17,061 nt of DNA from Bacteroidia bacterium (lineage in GTDB: Bacteria > Bacteroidota > Bacteroidia > AKYH767-A > OLB10), in the NCBI GenBank assembly GCA_025450095.1, contig JANWID010000023.1, positions 1 to 17,061 on the forward strand, in the 5' to 3' direction. The notes beneath the pieces were generated by a model. The model made no database searches. It saw only the letters and a list, made by a program, of their open reading frames with translations, and was not told the origin of the DNA. The first letter of the stretch is position 1, and the number at the start of each line of letters is the position of its first letter. Positions 1-7,791 of the stretch are shown piece after piece. Both the position numbers and the translations under genes were made by a program.

Positions 1-1
1 G

Positions 2-541
2 GGAGATGCTGCAATCAAAAAGCATTATATCGATATCTGTAATATCGTGGAAGGTGGAGATGTTAGTGCTGAAGTTTTGGCTACTGATCTGGATGGAATG
101 ATTTCAGAAGGAGAAGAGCTCGCTGCTTTGCATCCGCAGATTGTCGTAAAAATTCCCATGATCAAAGATGGTGTGAAAGCATTGAAATATTTTTCTGAAA
201 AAGGAGTACGTACAAATTGTACACTGGTGTTTTCTGCAGGTCAGGCTTTGCTCGCAGCAAAAGCAGGTGCTTCTTATGTTTCGCCTTTCATCGGCAGGCT
301 TGATGATATCAGCTACGATGGAGTAGAACTGATCGCACAGATCGTTCATATTTACAGGAATTATGGTTACGAAACACAGGTGCTTGCCGCGAGTATACGT
401 CATTCATTGCACATCATCCGTTGTGCAGAGGCTGGTGCCGATGTGGCAACCTGTCCGTTAAGCGCAATTACCGATCTTTTGAAACATCCTTTAACGGATA
501 TTGGTCTTGCAAAATTCCTGGCTGACGCCGGAAAAAAATAA
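2..541 (+). CDS. fsa: Transaldolase / fructose-6-phosphate aldolase family, 5' end cut off by the window
   Basis: The last 179 codons of a small transaldolase of the Fsa/TalC/MipB family (about 215-220 residues when complete). These cytosolic TIM-barrel enzymes either transfer dihydroxyacetone units in the pentose phosphate pathway or cleave fructose 6-phosphate. The frame is open from base 2 and begins within the GDAAIKKHY segment that follows the N-terminal strand, so roughly 35-40 residues are missing. Visible family signatures are DVSAEV, the Schiff-base lysine in VVKIPM (codon at 149-151), TNCTLVFSAGQALLAAKAGA, YVSPFIGRLDD and VLAASIRH. It ends with TAA at 539-541. The GTG at 47 is internal and not the start. 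Which of the two activities it has cannot be read from the fragment. The family assignment is secure from the motifs. Confidence 0.93.
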   Translation, partial: GDAAIKKHYIDICNIVEGGDVSAEVLATDLDGMISEGEELAALHPQIVVKIPMIKDGVKALKYFSEKGVRTNCTLVFSAGQALLAAKAGASYVSPFIGRLDDISYDGVELIAQIVHIYRNYGYETQVLAASIRHSLHIIRCAEAGADVATCPLSAITDLLKHPLTDIGLAKFLADAGKK

Positions 542-710
542 GTCATCCCGGGAAGGATTTGAAGCTCCTGGTTTCGATCCCGTGATCAGGGTTGTAGAAT
601 TAATTTTACAGGTATCTGTACATTAATTGCATCTTAACAGTTTTTTAATCAACCCGCGTGTGGTCGTTTCTTATTTTTGATATATTCGTAAAAATCTTAA
701 ACTCTTCAAT
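542..710. other. Intergenic region after the transaldolase
   Basis: This 169-base gap holds no supported gene. A short inverted repeat CGGGA (549-553) / TCCCG (578-582) just after the stop codon could form a weak hairpin but has no T-tract. The only clear signal is the TAnnTTTG promoter element near its right end. Confidence 0.5.
672..679 (+). promoter_or_regulatory. Bacteroidota -7 promoter element (TATTTTTG)
   Basis: The sequence matches the Bacteroidota primary-sigma -7 consensus TAnnTTTG and ends 31 bases before the ATG at 711, which would give a 5' leader of about 25 bases. No convincing -33 TTG lies at the expected distance. Such matches also occur by chance in AT-rich DNA, so position is the main support. 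Confidence 0.5.
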
Positions 711-2795
711 ATGAAAACATCAATTTTACATGCATTTTTAGTTACTGTTTTTTCTTTTGTTGCACTTTCATTTAGTGTAAAAGCTCAACCCACACCGGTA
801 GTCTGCATGCCATTCAGCATGGATGCTCTTGACATCAGTGGGAACAATCATCACGGATTTGTTACCGGAGCAACGCTTACTACTGACCGGTTTGGAAATC
901 CGAATTCCGCATTTGATTTTGATGGAGTGGATGATCAGATTGAAATATCCGGTCCCCTCAGCTCCTATCTTCCAGGCGATGATGTAACAATTATTTTCTG
1001 GGCACGTGCAAATGCTGTGATGCATAACTCACCTTTCCTCCTGATTCCTGATGATCTCAGCGACAGGCTGAATATTTCTATACATTATGATCATAACGGA
1101 ACTCCATTTACCTTCTGGGATTATGGTGACATATTTGCCGCAGGACGCCTGGATGGTGCCACACCTTTTCAAAATACCTGGGATCATTACGCTTTCATAG
1201 TAAACTCGGCAGCGGATTCAATGATGGTTTATAAAAACGGTGTATTGCTTTTGTCTCAGCAGGGCACTTCACCAATAGTTGACAAGACCCGCTCTTTGTA
1301 TATCGGTGGTGGAATGGCTGGCGCCGCAACTTTGTATTTTGAAGGAGAAATTGATGACGTACAGATTTTTGATATAGCATTGTCAGAAACAGAAGTCAGC
1401 GACAATTATATAAATTCTAATTCCTGCGTTAGTTCTGTTCAGAATTTAATGAGTGGTAAAATATTTTATGATCCCAATACAAATGGAATCCAGGATGCAG
1501 GAGAAGTGGGATTATCAAGTACAGCAATCACTGAAATCAACAGCGGTAGGACTTGCTTCAGCTTTTCCGATGGATCGTTTATAATGGGAATTGATTCAAC
1601 AGGATCATATGAAATTTCTCCAGTTCTCAGCCTTCCATATTATGCTGCTGTTCCGCTCACGCATACCGCTTCCTTTGCAACGCTTGGAGAAGTGGATTCT
1701 TTAAATGATTTCCCGTTACAACCACTCGGACAGTTCAACGATCTCAAGATATTTATGACTGCAATGGGACCTATTCGCCCGGGCTTCATCAGTACTTATA
1801 AACTGCATTATGAAAATGTTGGTACCACAACGATTGGTGGTGATGTTATTTTCTTCCCCGATTCACTGGTAACATATGACGATGCAACAGTAACACCAGC
1901 GAGTGTTACAACAGATTCCATTGTTTGGAACATCAGCCCACTGCTGCCGTTTGAATCAGGTGACATCTTTGTGGATGTTATTCTGCAGATCGGAACTCCC
2001 AGTGGCACCATGATCAATTCATCTGCCCGGATTGAACCTGTTGCTGGTGATGCCGAACCAATCAACAATTATTCATACTGGGAAGTATTCTCTACCGGAT
2101 CATATGACCCGAATGATATTACTGTTAACAGGTCAGCAATTGATATTAGTGAGGCAGGAAATCCACCATACCTCGAGTACCTGATCCGTTTCCAGAATAC
2201 CGGAACTGATACGGCGTTTACTGTGAGAATTGAAAATACACTTCCGGTGGAACTAAACAGCAGCACCTTTGAATATATCGATGGTTCGAACGATTGCCAG
2301 ATCAGTTATAACCCGGCAACACGCACGTTAAACTTTATTCATAACAATATTTTATTGCCCGATTCAAATGTCAACGAAGCTGCAAGTCATGGTTACGTTT
2401 GGTACCGGATTAAACCGGTATCAGGCCTTTCCCTGGGTGCACAAATACCGAATACTGCTGGAATCTATTTTGATTTCAATACTGTAGTCACAACCAATAC
2501 TGCAATTACCGAAATCGTTAATCCGGTTGGTTTGACTGAAATCAGCAGCAATAATGATTTCATAAGCTACCCTAATCCTGCAACTGGTACTGTGATGCTT
2601 ACATTCAACAAACCGTTATCAACAACCTGCAATATTGAAATACTTGATGCAAGAGGAAACCAGGTAAAGAGTATGAAAGTAGGAACGTTAAATAACCGGA
2701 TTTCACTTGATATGGAAAAACTGTCATCCGGAGCTTATTTTATTAGAGTCCAGTCACAGGATGCTGTTTACACAGGAAAAATAATCAAGAACTAA
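711..2795 (+). CDS. Secreted LamG-type protein with T9SS C-terminal sorting domain
   Basis: A 694-residue exported protein. Residues 1-25 are a Sec signal peptide ending in VKA. Residues about 30-235 form a concanavalin/LamG-like jelly roll (DISGNNHHG, FDFDGVDDQIEI, TIIFWARA, MMVYKNGVLL, FEGEIDDVQIFDIALSE), a fold often used for carbohydrate or surface binding. Residues 248-302 resemble an SdrD/carboxypeptidase-like beta domain with a DPNTNGIQDAGE segment that may bind calcium. Residues about 340-455 look like a DUF11-type beta domain. Residues about 464-600 (SYDPNDI, YLIRFQNTGTDTAF, GIYFDFN) match the conserved module common before T9SS tails. Residues about 617-694 (SYPNPATG, LDARGNQV, LSSGAYFIRVQ) are a type A sorting domain. 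It probably ends up outside the cell or anchored on the surface. The ligand is unknown. It has its own promoter and is followed by a strong terminator, so it is probably monocistronic. Confidence 0.92.
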   Translation: MKTSILHAFLVTVFSFVALSFSVKAQPTPVVCMPFSMDALDISGNNHHGFVTGATLTTDRFGNPNSAFDFDGVDDQIEISGPLSSYLPGDDVTIIFWARANAVMHNSPFLLIPDDLSDRLNISIHYDHNGTPFTFWDYGDIFAAGRLDGATPFQNTWDHYAFIVNSAADSMMVYKNGVLLLSQQGTSPIVDKTRSLYIGGGMAGAATLYFEGEIDDVQIFDIALSETEVSDNYINSNSCVSSVQNLMSGKIFYDPNTNGIQDAGEVGLSSTAITEINSGRTCFSFSDGSFIMGIDSTGSYEISPVLSLPYYAAVPLTHTASFATLGEVDSLNDFPLQPLGQFNDLKIFMTAMGPIRPGFISTYKLHYENVGTTTIGGDVIFFPDSLVTYDDATVTPASVTTDSIVWNISPLLPFESGDIFVDVILQIGTPSGTMINSSARIEPVAGDAEPINNYSYWEVFSTGSYDPNDITVNRSAIDISEAGNPPYLEYLIRFQNTGTDTAFTVRIENTLPVELNSSTFEYIDGSNDCQISYNPATRTLNFIHNNILLPDSNVNEAASHGYVWYRIKPVSGLSLGAQIPNTAGIYFDFNTVVTTNTAITEIVNPVGLTEISSNNDFISYPNPATGTVMLTFNKPLSTTCNIEILDARGNQVKSMKVGTLNNRISLDMEKLSSGAYFIRVQSQDAVYTGKIIKN

Positions 2796-2814
2796 TTTAA
2801 GTTCTTTCATAAAT

Positions 2815-2860
2815 ACTGCCGGTAAGAGGAAAATAAAAAAATCCTTTTACCGGCAGTTTT
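2815..2860. terminator. Strong hairpin terminator between convergent genes
   Basis: An inverted repeat with arms 2815-2830 and 2842-2857 can form a 16-bp stem with one G-U pair on the plus-strand RNA. Its outer 11 bp (ACTGCCGGTAA / TTACCGGCAGT) are perfect. The loop is 11 bases and A-rich. On the plus strand the stem runs straight into TTTT (2857-2860), as expected of an intrinsic terminator for the LamG gene. It also lies directly after the stop codon of the convergent lipoprotein gene, so it may act in both directions. The minus-strand side is less U-rich. Confidence 0.85.
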
Positions 2861-3267
2861 CATTTTAGAGGTTCCGTCTCCACGCTGTGAAATGAAATTT
2901 TATACCCGCCTTCATCCTCCTGCACGGTAAATGTTTCAATGGTGGTTGCGCGTTTATGAATCACTTTGTATTTTAAAACCACACTGCGTGGTTGTCCGAA
3001 TTCCGCAACATCCGTTGCAGAAATAAACTCAACTGTTTTTACAGGCCCCAGGGTATCGCGCAACCGCATCAGCTTTTGCGTCTTCACTTCCACCGATTCG
3101 CTGGCGTTAAATTCTGCGGTGTACAATGATTCAATTTTATCCCATGCGCCGTTATCGATATATTCTAAAAGCTGCTTCACAACTTCTTTTGCTTTTTCGG
3201 CATCCAATGGTTTTTCAGCACATGCTGTTAATAGGGTCAGCAGAAATACTGCAATAGTTTTTTTCAT
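2860..3267 (-). CDS. Small putative lipoprotein, NTF2-like/DUF4019-like
   Basis: A 135-residue protein beginning [19 protein letters not shown]. This is a lipoprotein signal peptide with lipobox LTAC, so the mature protein should carry lipid on Cys16 and sit on an envelope membrane. The remainder ([26 protein letters not shown] ... [15 protein letters not shown] ... VVLKYKV ... [17 protein letters not shown]) has the helix-then-curved-sheet pattern of small NTF2-like or DUF4019-type domains, which give no specific function. The frame stays open upstream to an ATG at 3414, but that would put a non-signal extension before the lipoprotein signal and overlap aspS, so the start at 3267 is chosen. 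It ends with TGA next to the shared terminator. The gene is divergent from aspS. Confidence 0.8.
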   Translation of the reverse strand: MKKTIAVFLLTLLTACAEKPLDAEKAKEVVKQLLEYIDNGAWDKIESLYTAEFNASESVEVKTQKLMRLRDTLGPVKTVEFISATDVAEFGQPRSVVLKYKVIHKRATTIETFTVQEDEGGYKISFHSVETEPLK

Positions 3268-3371
3268 TTGAATTCGTGTTTCCGGGTAAAAATAGAAAAC
3301 TCTCCGGAACCTGTAAATCCGGATACGACTTTCCAGTTGATTAATCAGTCCTGCAGGCTTCACTTTTTTTC

Positions 3372-3379
3372 TAAATTTG
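3372..3379 (+). promoter_or_regulatory. Bacteroidota -7 promoter element for aspS (TAAATTTG)
   Basis: An exact TAnnTTTG match ending 20 bases before the aspS ATG at 3400, giving a predicted leader of only about 15 bases. Its position inside the 132-base divergent region supports the call and argues against any aspS start upstream of 3400. Confidence 0.6.
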
Positions 3380-3399
3380 CAATCCTTAATTTTTATTCC

Positions 3400-5142
3400 A
3401 TGTATCGTACGCACACCTGTGGTGAACTAAAACTTCCTGATGTCAATAAAACAGCAACCCTTTGTGGCTGGGTTCAGAAATCCCGCGACCTGGGTGGCCT
3501 TACTTTTATTGACTTACGTGATCGTTATGGTGTTACCCAGCTGATTTTCAATATGGAAACAAATCCTGGTCTGTGCCTGGAAGCACGGAAGCTGGGTCGG
3601 GAATATGTCTTGAAGGTCACTGGAACTGTGCGTGAGCGGAGCAATAAAAATCCAAAAATGCCAACCGGTGATGTCGAAATCGTGGTAACAGAATTCACCG
3701 TACTCAACAGCTCTCAAACTCCCCCGTTTACTATCGAGGATGAAACCGATGGTGGCGATGATCTTCGAATGAAATACAGGTACCTGGATTTACGAAGAGG
3801 CCCGGTAATGAACTCCATTATGTTGCGTCACCAGATGGCACAGCATACCCGCAAATATCTCGACAGCCAGGGATTCATCGAAATTGAAACGCCGGTGCTG
3901 ATCAAATCAACACCCGAGGGCGCACGCGACTTTATTGTCCCAAGCCGGATGAACCCGGGTGAATTTTATGCTTTGCCGCAATCACCGCAGACTTTCAAAC
4001 AACTACTGATGGTTTCGGGATTCGATAAATATTTTCAGATCGTGAAATGCTTCCGTGACGAAGACCTGCGTGCTGACCGCCAACCGGAGTTTACACAAAT
4101 CGACTGCGAGATGAGCTTCGTGGAACAGGAAGATGTGATACAAACCTTTGAAGGATTGACGCGGTACCTGTTTAAGGAAGTAAAGAATGTTGAAATCCCT
4201 GAATTGAAACGCATCACATGGGCTGATGCCATGAAGTATTATGGGAACGATAAGCCAGACATGCGATTCGACATGAAGTTGCATGAGCTCAATGCATTGG
4301 TGCAACAAAAAGGGTTTAAAGTGTTTGATGATGCGGAGTTGGTCACTGCCATTTGCGTTACTGGTGCTGCTTCCTATACCCGTAAGCAGTTAGATGAGCT
4401 GACCGAGTGGGTGAAGCGTCCGCAGATCGGCATGTCGGGACTGATCTATATGCGACATAATGAAGACGGAACTCTGAAATCGTCAGTAGATAAATTTTTC
4501 AATGAAGATGCTTTGCGCAAATGGTCTGAACTGCTAGACTCAAAACCCGGCGACCTGGTACTGGTGCTTGCAGGAAAAGAAGCCCGCACACGAAAAGCGA
4601 TGTCTGAGCTTCGACTCGAAATGGGAGAGCGATTTGGTTTGCGTGATAAAAATAAATTCCATTGCCTTTGGGTGATCGATTTTCCACTTCTTGAAAAAGA
4701 TGAAGAGAGCGGACGCTGGCATGCCATGCATCACCCTTTTACTTCGGCTTTGCCAGAAGATCTTCCATTGCTGGATTCCAATCCCGGCAAGGTGCGCGCG
4801 AATGCATACGATCTCGTAATTAACGGTGTTGAAATTGGTGGCGGATCTATTCGCATCCACGATAAATCCGTTCAGAAAAAAATGTTTTCCATACTTGGGT
4901 TTTCAGATGAAGAAGCTCAAAAGCAGTTTGGTTTTTTAATGAATGCATTTGAATTTGGTGCTCCTCCACATGGAGGAATTGCTTTTGGCTTCGATCGCCT
5001 TTGTTCCATGTTCGGTGGTTCTGAATCTATCCGCGATTTCATTGCATTCCCAAAAAATAACAGTGGCAGGGATGTGATGATTGATTCGCCATCTACCATT
5101 AATGAGGAGCAATTAAAGGAGCTGGGGATTAAGTTGGGGTAA
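3400..5142 (+). CDS. aspS: Aspartate--tRNA ligase
   Basis: A class II aminoacyl-tRNA synthetase of 580 residues, close to the usual bacterial AspRS length of about 590, that charges tRNA with aspartate in the cytosol. The N-terminal OB-fold anticodon-binding domain spans about 1-105 ([24 protein letters not shown]). The catalytic core begins near 125 ([10 protein letters not shown]) and carries motif 2 at 218-231 ([14 protein letters not shown]) and motif 3 at 525-534 ([10 protein letters not shown]). Between them, roughly 290-410, is the GAD insertion typical of bacterial AspRS. The start at 3400 matches the family start ([10 protein letters not shown]) and lies just behind a -7 element. An in-frame ATG at 3268 would add 44 non-homologous residues. 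Whether the enzyme is discriminating or also acts on tRNA-Asn was not determined. Confidence 0.97.
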   Translation: MYRTHTCGELKLPDVNKTATLCGWVQKSRDLGGLTFIDLRDRYGVTQLIFNMETNPGLCLEARKLGREYVLKVTGTVRERSNKNPKMPTGDVEIVVTEFTVLNSSQTPPFTIEDETDGGDDLRMKYRYLDLRRGPVMNSIMLRHQMAQHTRKYLDSQGFIEIETPVLIKSTPEGARDFIVPSRMNPGEFYALPQSPQTFKQLLMVSGFDKYFQIVKCFRDEDLRADRQPEFTQIDCEMSFVEQEDVIQTFEGLTRYLFKEVKNVEIPELKRITWADAMKYYGNDKPDMRFDMKLHELNALVQQKGFKVFDDAELVTAICVTGAASYTRKQLDELTEWVKRPQIGMSGLIYMRHNEDGTLKSSVDKFFNEDALRKWSELLDSKPGDLVLVLAGKEARTRKAMSELRLEMGERFGLRDKNKFHCLWVIDFPLLEKDEESGRWHAMHHPFTSALPEDLPLLDSNPGKVRANAYDLVINGVEIGGGSIRIHDKSVQKKMFSILGFSDEEAQKQFGFLMNAFEFGAPPHGGIAFGFDRLCSMFGGSESIRDFIAFPKNNSGRDVMIDSPSTINEEQLKELGIKLG

Positions 5143-5190
5143 ATCCATTTTAGACGTTTAACAGGTGATTTCCAGTTGATTATTTGATCA

Positions 5191-5198
5191 TAAATTTG
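5191..5198 (+). promoter_or_regulatory. Bacteroidota -7 promoter element (TAAATTTG)
   Basis: An exact TAnnTTTG match ending 61 bases before the ATG at 5260. It predicts a transcription start near 5204, so the whole hairpin at 5213-5266 would be inside the leader RNA. It is the same octamer as in front of aspS. Confidence 0.5.
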
Positions 5199-5212
5199 GT
5201 TTATTGCCTGAT

Positions 5213-5266
5213 TTTTCATATCATTGGTTTGATATTTAATTTTTAAAAACCAAAATGATATGAAAA
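5213..5266 (+). promoter_or_regulatory. Long hairpin enclosing the start codon of the next gene
   Basis: The arms 5213-5230 and 5247-5266 pair over 18 bp: 13 bp of TTTTCATATCATT with AATGATATGAAAA, a two-A bulge, then GGTTT with AAACC. The loop is 16 bases and AT-rich. The right arm contains the ATG (5260-5262) and the preceding ribosome-landing region, so the folded RNA would hide the start codon. There is no T-tract after it, which argues against an ordinary terminator for aspS. A regulatory role is inferred, not shown. Confidence 0.45.
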
Positions 5267-6756
5267 CAAAATTGCTCTCACTCGCTTTTTTATTTTGGTT
5301 GAATCCATTAAGTGCTCAAATAACGACGATCATTCTTCAACCTGACCCTTGTATTGGAAATGATGCTTCCATCGCAAGTTGTGTTCCCTGTGGTTACAAT
5401 ACTATGAACCTTGGTTCCACAGAAGAATTCACTGCGCTCGCATGGACTAACGGTGGCAATGAATCAGATCTCAGGGGTCTGTTAAATTTTGACATTAGCA
5501 TGATCCCTCCTGGTGCAGTGATCACAAATGCCAGTCTTTCGCTTTACTGGAATCCTACTGCTCCCAATGGTGGCCATTCTCAATTAAGCGGATCCAATGC
5601 GTGCTTTTTGCAACGAATTACTTCTTCGTGGTCGGAGAATACCGTTACGTGGGATACACAGCCTACTACTACTGTCACAAACGAAGTTTCATTACCAGCC
5701 AGTACTTCCAATAACCAGGATTATCCAAATATTGATGTAACAGCATTAGTGCAGGATATGGTTGACAACCCTTCACAAAGTTTTGGTTTCATGCTTAAGT
5801 TGCAAACTGAACAACATTACCGAACCATGATGTTTGCTTCCAGCGATCATATCAACAGCGCATTACGTCCGAAGCTTGAAATTTCATTTATCGATACGTC
5901 AACTACAACATGTCTGACACTGCAACCTGGAAATTCTTCCTGTTCTGATGGACAAGATGCATCAATCGCAAGTTGTGTTCCATGCGGTTATAATACCATG
6001 AATTTGGGTTCCTCAGAAGAATTCACAGCCCTTGCCTGGACAAACGGTGGGAATGAATCCAATTTAAGAGGGTTGTTAAATTTTGACCTCTCCATGATCC
6101 CTGCCGGTGCTTCACTCACAAGCGCAAGTCTTTCATTATTCTGGAATCCTACAGCACCCAATGGGGGCCATTCTCAATTAACTGCTTCCAATGCATGCTG
6201 GTTACAGCGAATTACATCACCATGGTTGGAGAATACCGTAACATGGGATACACAGCCTACTACCACTACTATCAACGAGGTTGCACTGCCAGCCAGTACT
6301 TCAAATACCCAGGATTATCCAAACATTGACGTTACTGCTTTAGTGCAGGATATGCTGAACAATCCATCGCAAAGTTTTGGATTCATGCTCAGGCTACAAA
6401 CAGAACAATATTACTGCACCATGATGTTTGCTTCAAGCGACCATATTGATGCTTCATTACATCCAAGGCTTGACATCTGTTACACAACTCCGACAGGAAT
6501 TACAGAAAATACAGGATCATCAGAGCAGTTTATAGTTGCACCAAATCCTGTGCATCACACGTTCGAAATTGTGATGAAAGAAAACATGAATAATGCACAA
6601 TTGGTAATTTTTGATGCAACCGGCAAAATAGTAATGACTCAATTTTTTTCCGGAAATAAATTAATTTTAAATTCCGATGAGTTGAATTCAGGAATGTATT
6701 TTCTGAAAGTAACAAATAACAACAAAATATTCACAAAGAAAGTTGTTGTTGAGTAG
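5260..6756 (+). CDS. Secreted protein with two tandem DNRLRE-like repeats and T9SS sorting domain
   Basis: A 498-residue exported protein. Residues 1-20 are a signal peptide ending LSAQ. Two homologous repeats follow at about 26-210 and 221-408. Each has the DNRLRE-type pattern: RGLLNFD, ITNASLSLYWNPT, then W..ENTVTWDTQP, IDVTALVQDM, and FGFMLKLQTEQ. DNRLRE-type modules are beta-sandwiches found in many extracellular proteins. Each repeat keeps four cysteines at equivalent places (31, 41, 44, 114 and 228, 239, 242, 312), suggesting disulfides in the exported protein. Residues about 425-498 (APNPVHHTFEI, IFDATGKIV, LNSGMYFLKV) form a T9SS type A sorting domain. It is probably released or surface-attached, and its ligand is unknown. 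The gene follows aspS but has its own -7 element and a start-codon hairpin, so separate control is likely. Confidence 0.88.
   Translation: MKTKLLSLAFLFWLNPLSAQITTIILQPDPCIGNDASIASCVPCGYNTMNLGSTEEFTALAWTNGGNESDLRGLLNFDISMIPPGAVITNASLSLYWNPTAPNGGHSQLSGSNACFLQRITSSWSENTVTWDTQPTTTVTNEVSLPASTSNNQDYPNIDVTALVQDMVDNPSQSFGFMLKLQTEQHYRTMMFASSDHINSALRPKLEISFIDTSTTTCLTLQPGNSSCSDGQDASIASCVPCGYNTMNLGSSEEFTALAWTNGGNESNLRGLLNFDLSMIPAGASLTSASLSLFWNPTAPNGGHSQLTASNACWLQRITSPWLENTVTWDTQPTTTTINEVALPASTSNTQDYPNIDVTALVQDMLNNPSQSFGFMLRLQTEQYYCTMMFASSDHIDASLHPRLDICYTTPTGITENTGSSEQFIVAPNPVHHTFEIVMKENMNNAQLVIFDATGKIVMTQFFSGNKLILNSDELNSGMYFLKVTNNNKIFTKKVVVE
5335..6483 (+). repeat. Tandem duplication of a ~190-residue domain within the coding region
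   Basis: Unit 1 covers 5335-5889 and unit 2 covers 5920-6483, in frame and offset mainly by 594 bases. Aligned by eye over 176 residues from DASIASC onward, the units differ at about 30 positions (about 83% identical) without gaps; unit 2 carries three extra residues near its start. Many codons differ silently between the units, so this is not a very recent copy. Confidence 0.85.
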
Positions 6757-6789
6757 TTGAAAATTCTTTGTTATAATTTATATTTTCAA
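6757..6789. terminator. Possible weak AT-rich hairpin between convergent genes
   Basis: A perfect 8-bp inverted repeat, TTGAAAAT (6757-6764) and ATTTTCAA (6782-6789), sits between the stop codons of the T9SS gene and the convergent yihY-like gene, overlapping the latter. It is AT-only at its core and therefore weak. Its position fits a shared termination site, but the stem is not strong evidence by itself. Confidence 0.3.
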
Positions 6790-7760
6790 TAAAACAGACC
6801 AGGACGAGTTTCGGGGGATTCAGGTGGTGTAATTACTGTATTTGCATTAGCTCCAAGTCCTGGTATTTTTGTAATCCGGCTTTCCGCATAATTATATAGA
6901 ATTATTTTTTGACCATGTGTCTGTGCATAAACCTTAGTGAATTCTGCACCGAAATACAATATAATAGCTGAATAATATACCCATACCAGGATTAAAATAA
7001 CTGATCCTGCGGCACCATAAGCTGTGGTCATTAAAGAACTTGCCAGGTAGGCTCCAATCACATATTTTCCTAACATAAACAAAAGTGCAGTAAAAGTCGC
7101 ACCTATCAAACAATCCTTAAAATTCACTTTTCCATCAGGAAGTGTTCTGAAAATAACGGTGAATAAACTGGTTATAATTATAAATACAATTATAATATTT
7201 ACATAATAAAAGATATGCAATGATTCCAATGAAAACATTGCTGCGAGCCTGTTATTCAAGAGATCCATGGTAGAATTTACGATTAATCCAACCAGTAACA
7301 AAAAACCAACTGAACCGATCATACTGAAAGACATCAAACGATTTTTGATGAATTTGATAAATCCTTTCTGGGGTTTCGCTTTTATACCCCAAATTAAATT
7401 AAGCGATTCCTGGATTTCAGCAAATACGCCGGAAGCTCCAATAAACAGCACAATTAAACCAAATGTAGTTGCGAAAGTAGTGCTGTTTGAAAGCTTAACA
7501 TTTTTAATAGTTTCCTGGACCTGGAGTGCGGCTTCTTTGCCAATCATTCCCTGAATTTGCCAGAATAGCTCACCATTAACTGCTTCATCACCAAAAATAA
7601 ATCCACTCAAACTAATAATTATAATTAACAGCGGTGGTAGCGAAAAAATAGTGTAATAAGAAAGCGCGGCACTAAGTTTTATTCCACTGTCATCCAAAAA
7701 CTGAATAAAAGTCTCCCTGAATAAATGAATACCTTTTCGGAAAATATTAGGTTGTCTCAT
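6786..7760 (-). CDS. YihY/BrkB family multi-pass membrane protein
   Basis: A 324-residue inner-membrane protein of the YihY/virulence factor BrkB family (once called RNase BN, a misassignment). About six membrane segments are visible near 38-58, 98-118, 145-165, 183-205, 217-235 and 250-275. Family motifs include KLSAALSYYTIFSLPPLL (29-46), NLIWGIK (121-127) and YGAAGSVILILVWVYYSA followed by FGAEFTKVYA near the end. The biochemical role of the family is not settled. The start at 7760 leaves a 31-base gap after the upstream gene and begins just before the conserved region; an in-frame ATG at 7829 would overlap that gene by 38 bases and add 23 unconserved residues. As the last gene of the minus-strand run it may share the mla transcript. 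Confidence 0.87.
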   Translation of the reverse strand: MRQPNIFRKGIHLFRETFIQFLDDSGIKLSAALSYYTIFSLPPLLIIIISLSGFIFGDEAVNGELFWQIQGMIGKEAALQVQETIKNVKLSNSTTFATTFGLIVLFIGASGVFAEIQESLNLIWGIKAKPQKGFIKFIKNRLMSFSMIGSVGFLLLVGLIVNSTMDLLNNRLAAMFSLESLHIFYYVNIIIVFIIITSLFTVIFRTLPDGKVNFKDCLIGATFTALLFMLGKYVIGAYLASSLMTTAYGAAGSVILILVWVYYSAIILYFGAEFTKVYAQTHGQKIILYNYAESRITKIPGLGANANTVITPPESPETRPGLFY

Positions 7761-7791
7761 CTTAATTAATATTTTGATAAATAATTCAGTC

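Noticed and set aside
549..590. Possible tRNA remnant (segment resembling a T-loop, TTTCGATCCC)
   Set aside because: No acceptor, D or anticodon stem can be built around it; it is only a short inverted repeat.
2863..2875. 13-base match TTTTAGAGGTTCC shared with the palindrome at 13811-13867
   Set aside because: A match of this length is expected by chance in a window of this size, and here it is the coding end of the lipoprotein gene.
3331..3343. TTCCAGTTGATTA found before aspS and again at 5170-5182
   Set aside because: The two copies have different distances to the -7 elements and sit within no shared structure; chance is likely.
3268..3399. Upstream extension of aspS to an ATG at 3268
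   Set aside because: The added 44 residues do not resemble AspRS, they cross the promoter element at 3372-3379, and [10 protein letters not shown] is the family start.
3268..3414. Upstream extension of the lipoprotein to an ATG at 3414
   Set aside because: It would place 49 residues before a clear lipoprotein signal peptide and overlap the aspS start.
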